Positions 22,979 to 25,631 of a stretch of DNA of 25,631 nucleotides are shown one piece after another. Source of the DNA: Peptococcaceae bacterium UBA4068 (GTDB lineage Bacteria > Bacillota > Dehalobacteriia > UBA4068). Made by a program: the position numbers and the translations under genes. The notes below the pieces were generated by a model that saw nothing but the letters and a program-made list of their open reading frames with translations, did not search any database and was not told the DNA's origin. Position 1 is the first letter of the stretch; every line of letters starts with the position of its first letter. The stretch covers positions 75,169 to 100,799 of the forward strand of contig DFZA01000019.1 of the NCBI GenBank assembly GCA_002382665.1, given 5' to 3'.

Positions 22979-23407
22979 ATGAATATAACTGAAAGTATAA
23001 TTAAATTTGACGGATATCGAGTAATAAAATCAAATTTTGAAATAACTAATGAAAACCTTGAAGACGGAACAGGAATCAAAATTACACCAACCTATTCTAG
23101 GAGCATAAAAAAAATATCCGATAAAAATTATGTGCTTGAACTCGGAATTTTAATTTCCCCTACAGATAATAATCCTAATGTTCCCTTTAAAATCGAGATT
23201 ATTATTGAAGGAATATTTAATATCGGGGATTCTGATTCAGCAGATGAAATCATGAATGTAAATGCTACAGCAATCTTGTTTCCATATTTACGGTCAACAT
23301 TGTCTTTGTTTATGACGACAATGAATATAAACCCAATAATATTACCGGTAATTAATTTGGTGAAAATGTTTGAAGAGACTAATAATATCACCGAAGAAAA
23401 CGATTAA
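22979..23407 (+). CDS. SecB-like chaperone of a toxin-antitoxin-chaperone system
   Basis: A 142-aa SecB-like protein. The stretch IIIEGIFNIG, then ATAILFPYLRSTLS, then INPIILPVINLVKMF matches the SecB core (EGIF, ILFPY, a proline-rich turn and PVNF-type ending). Housekeeping SecB assists export in Proteobacteria, and most Bacillota lack it. A SecB copy inside a toxin-antitoxin operon is the mark of a TAC system, where it protects the antitoxin. The ATG at 22979 starts 8 nt after the antitoxin stop, with the Shine-Dalgarno TTGAGGTGA overlapping that stop, so the two are translationally coupled. Terminator at 23418-23464. Confidence 0.9.
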   Translation: MNITESIIKFDGYRVIKSNFEITNENLEDGTGIKITPTYSRSIKKISDKNYVLELGILISPTDNNPNVPFKIEIIIEGIFNIGDSDSADEIMNVNATAILFPYLRSTLSLFMTTMNINPIILPVINLVKMFEETNNITEEND

Positions 23408-23417
23408 TAAATAATTT

Positions 23418-23464
23418 AAAAAACCACTAAGAAAACAATTACGTTTTCTTAGTGGTTTTTTTAT
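23418..23464 (+). terminator. Terminator of the TAC operon
   Basis: AAACCACTAAGAAAAC (23421-23436), 6-nt loop, GTTTTCTTAGTGGTTT (23443-23458), then T5. A perfect 16-bp stem. Confidence 0.95.
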
Positions 23465-23813
23465 TTGACAAAGATGAGAAAAAGAGCGGAGGGACGGTTC
23501 ATTTTCTTGTTGTTGAGTTTTTCTTTTTTGCTATTTTCGGTATTAAATCACCTCATAAGTATTTTATCAATACTTTAGCAACTGCGCGAATAAACTGTCT
23601 CGCTATTTTCTGTCGGCGCAGCCAACCAACATTATGGAGGCGCAGAAATGTAAACAGACAAGCAACAGGCATCACTTAGGGGGCAGCCTGCGGCTTGTCA
23701 TTATTTCGCATATAATGTCGAATTGCAGGCATTTGCTTAAATGTATATAACTGTTTATTTATGTATAATTTTATTAATACGTAACGAGGCCGTGTTCTTT
23801 GGGAGGGTAGGAA
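23465..23813. other. Non-coding region before the second SLH gene, with one hairpin
   Basis: A 34-codon hydrophobic frame (23474-23578) has no Shine-Dalgarno and is not called. A hairpin lies at 23657-23699 (GACAAGC/GCTTGTC with inner CAGGC/GCCTG). TGTCGAA (23716-23722) and a TATAAT (23764-23769) precede the SLH gene; no -35 fits. The stretch around 23485-23500 (GGAGGGACGGTTC) resembles the edges of RAYT-type IS200-like elements as I remember them, which is a weak hint. Confidence 0.5.
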
Positions 23814-25544
23814 ATGAAAACGAACCATAAAATCATGGCAGTTTTATTGGCGGCGCTGATGCTGCTGGTCTTTGCGGGCAGCTGTCTGGCTGATGATAGC
23901 GACGCGACAGGGTTTACATCAACGACTTTTGCTGATGTAGCGCCCGCAAGCTGGTTTTATTCCGGCGTCAGGGATGCTTACAACAGCGGCCTGATGGAAG
24001 GAGTAGGCAATAAACAATTCAATCCCGACAGCAATTTCACCGTGGCGCAGGCGATAGCTGTTGCCGCGCGCATGTACGCTCTTTATAATAAAAATTCGAT
24101 CAATACCGATGGCTCCGGACCCTGGTACGAACCGTATATTGCATACGCCGCCAATCATGGGCTGCTCAACGATGCGCTGAAAAATACAGCCAACCCCGAC
24201 AAGGTCAACGCTACCCGCGCCCAGGCTGCCTATTTGTTTTACGGCGTGTTATCCAAAGCGGAGCCGACGCCGCAGTATATCAATACTTCCACTATTCCTG
24301 ATCTGGACGAAGTCCCTGTCGATTATGGTAACGCGGTTGCCAATATGTATAAGCTCGGCATCTTCACTGGCATGGAGGATGGCAATTTCGTGGGTAACGC
24401 TGATGTGACGCGCGCTCAGATCTCGGTGATCATCAGCCGCATCCTCGACCCCTCCTACCGCATCCCTTATGACAGCAAATATAATAATGAGCTGGCCGGT
24501 CAGGAGGGCAATCTTTTCATGTATGACGGGGTGATAGTTTATGATGATGATTATACATATTTTGTAGTTTCTGATACCCACAATTCGGATAAATGCAGTA
24601 TAGTCAAACGCGATAATGCCACGATGAAAGCGCAGATCATTTATGCCGGAAACGGTAAGATTTGTAATCTACGGCTGAAAGACAATAATTTGTATTTTAT
24701 TGAACATATGGAAAATGAAGACCTGATGGATTATGGGTTTTATTATTCATACTTGGTAAAATATGATTTAAAAACTAATTGGGCACACTACCTTTATAAG
24801 TCGGAGTTGGGGAAGTCTGCTTACCCATTCGAATTGTACGGCGATAAAATATATATAAATACGCAAATAGACGGTGTTACCGATAAAATCATCTGTCTCA
24901 ATCAAGACGGTTCAATAGACGATTTGTTTACATATCGAAGTGGCGGCAGGTTAAATAATAAATTATTCCTGTTCAATGATAAATTATATTTTACCAGCTT
25001 TTCAAATGGAGAAGATAATGAATGGCTTTATTCATATGACCTGAATACAAAAGAAACGGTCAAAATAATGGATAATACTAATATTGTTATGGCCAACGGT
25101 ATTATATATCTTAAAGAAAATTTTACTAACGAAGATTATTCGGTTAATAACGACAAAATCTATAGAATAAATCTAGTAACAGATAATGACTATGAAGATG
25201 ATAAAGAACTGGTGTTTGATGTTACAACCGGTAACTGGTACTTTGGTTTCTCAGTAATCAATCAAAATATTTATGTATGTTGTAATGGTTCATACTCAGT
25301 TCAAAAAGTCCTCGGCGACGGCTCTTTGGTGGCTGTAAACGAAAACGCGGGGGCAATACCTTACAATTTTGTTATTACAGGTAGTGGGGAATGCTTTTAT
25401 ACATTTTGCAGGTACTATGCTTATCCTTTCTATTACGCTCCGGGGTATCCTTACGCCAACGGTATCGTCGATTACCTGAGAGTTGGCGATTTCGACACCT
25501 CTCATGCCGTCAAATCTGGTGCGACAGGCTATCTCAAGGATTAG
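23814..25544 (+). CDS. SLH-domain surface protein with beta-propeller-like body
   Basis: A 576-aa exported protein. The signal peptide spans about 1-27 (CLA just before DDSD). Three SLH domains (about 38-85, 95-150, 155-215) carry the short Thr/Asn-rich SLH pattern, with motifs TVAQ, TRAQ and TRAQ. The C-terminal body (about 225-560) has repeated Tyr/Asp-rich blades (NLYFIEHM, KLYFTSFS, IYLKENF, IYVCCNGS) of a DUF5050/beta-propeller type. SLH at the N-terminus places the propeller away from the wall, unlike the protein at 7511-12709, which has SLH at the C-terminus. Function unknown, possibly binding or structural. GGGAGGGTAGG lies close before the ATG. Confidence 0.88.
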   Translation: MKTNHKIMAVLLAALMLLVFAGSCLADDSDATGFTSTTFADVAPASWFYSGVRDAYNSGLMEGVGNKQFNPDSNFTVAQAIAVAARMYALYNKNSINTDGSGPWYEPYIAYAANHGLLNDALKNTANPDKVNATRAQAAYLFYGVLSKAEPTPQYINTSTIPDLDEVPVDYGNAVANMYKLGIFTGMEDGNFVGNADVTRAQISVIISRILDPSYRIPYDSKYNNELAGQEGNLFMYDGVIVYDDDYTYFVVSDTHNSDKCSIVKRDNATMKAQIIYAGNGKICNLRLKDNNLYFIEHMENEDLMDYGFYYSYLVKYDLKTNWAHYLYKSELGKSAYPFELYGDKIYINTQIDGVTDKIICLNQDGSIDDLFTYRSGGRLNNKLFLFNDKLYFTSFSNGEDNEWLYSYDLNTKETVKIMDNTNIVMANGIIYLKENFTNEDYSVNNDKIYRINLVTDNDYEDDKELVFDVTTGNWYFGFSVINQNIYVCCNGSYSVQKVLGDGSLVAVNENAGAIPYNFVITGSGECFYTFCRYYAYPFYYAPGYPYANGIVDYLRVGDFDTSHAVKSGATGYLKD

Positions 25545-25560
25545 ATTGCTTTTATCTAAA

Positions 25561-25588
25561 AGAGAGCCGTTCCGGCTCTTTTTTTTTG
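25561..25588 (+). terminator. Terminator of the second SLH gene
   Basis: AGAGCCG, loop TTC, CGGCTCT, then nine T. About 17 nt after the stop codon. Confidence 0.92.
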
Positions 25589-25631
25589 TAGATGGCGGAT
25601 GAAATTATAGCGCACAGGCCGAAATCTCTGA

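Noticed and set aside
22979..23407. SecB-like gene considered as the housekeeping export chaperone
   Set aside because: Its ribosome binding site overlaps the antitoxin stop, and it shares the operon and A+T-rich composition, so a dedicated TAC chaperone is more likely.
23474..23578. 34-codon hydrophobic frame after the TAC terminator
   Set aside because: No ribosome binding site, it directly follows a terminator, and its composition is T-rich by chance. It may be part of an old transposon edge.

Overview
The window looks like chromosomal DNA of an anaerobic, low-to-medium G+C member of the Bacillota (Clostridia or Negativicutes type). The signs are SLH-domain surface proteins, strong purine-rich Shine-Dalgarno sequences, TTGACA/TATAAT promoters and many intrinsic terminators. 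I cannot name a genus from the sequence alone. No rRNA, tRNA, integrase, transposase or CRISPR array was found.

Layout. (1) 1-1022: two short host genes (DUF5661-like, and a DUF5808-like small membrane protein), preceded by hairpin-forming repeats. (2) 1029-7510: two tandem, strongly similar copies of a minus-strand operon, a sodium:solute symporter followed by a metal-dependent amidohydrolase. Each copy has its own promoter, a long leader and a 13-bp repeat array. Between them lie the last ~70 bp of an SLH gene and a 55-bp terminator element, which together mark the duplication joint. (3) 7511-12709: the intact 1732-aa SLH surface protein (lectin, FN3-like, GLUG-type, InlB-like and SLH parts). 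(4) 12868-15208: a secreted ComEC-like metallo-beta-lactamase-fold protein, a helical lipoprotein, and a 37-aa ORF behind a helically phased CGAA array that includes Spo0A-box-like sites. (5) 15374-21772: a phage- or satellite-like module. It has a LexA/cI-type repressor divergent from a Cro-like gene, a phage-type coiled-coil protein, a very G+C-rich primase-polymerase/helicase, a candidate iteron origin, a sigma-region-4-like late regulator and an amidase_6 protein. There is no integrase or structural gene. (6) 21959-23463: an A+T-rich toxin-antitoxin-chaperone (TAC) operon, MqsR-like toxin, MqsA-like antitoxin and SecB-like chaperone, under a promoter with two 20-bp palindromes. (7) 23814-25544: a second SLH protein with a beta-propeller-like body.

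How the parts work together. Each symporter/amidohydrolase pair probably imports and hydrolyses one unknown small molecule. The repressor, operators, primase-helicase and downstream A+T-rich/iteron region form a self-contained replication and control unit like those of phage satellites. The TAC operon is the most notable system: the antitoxin carries a C-terminal extension of the kind that makes antitoxins depend on a dedicated SecB chaperone.
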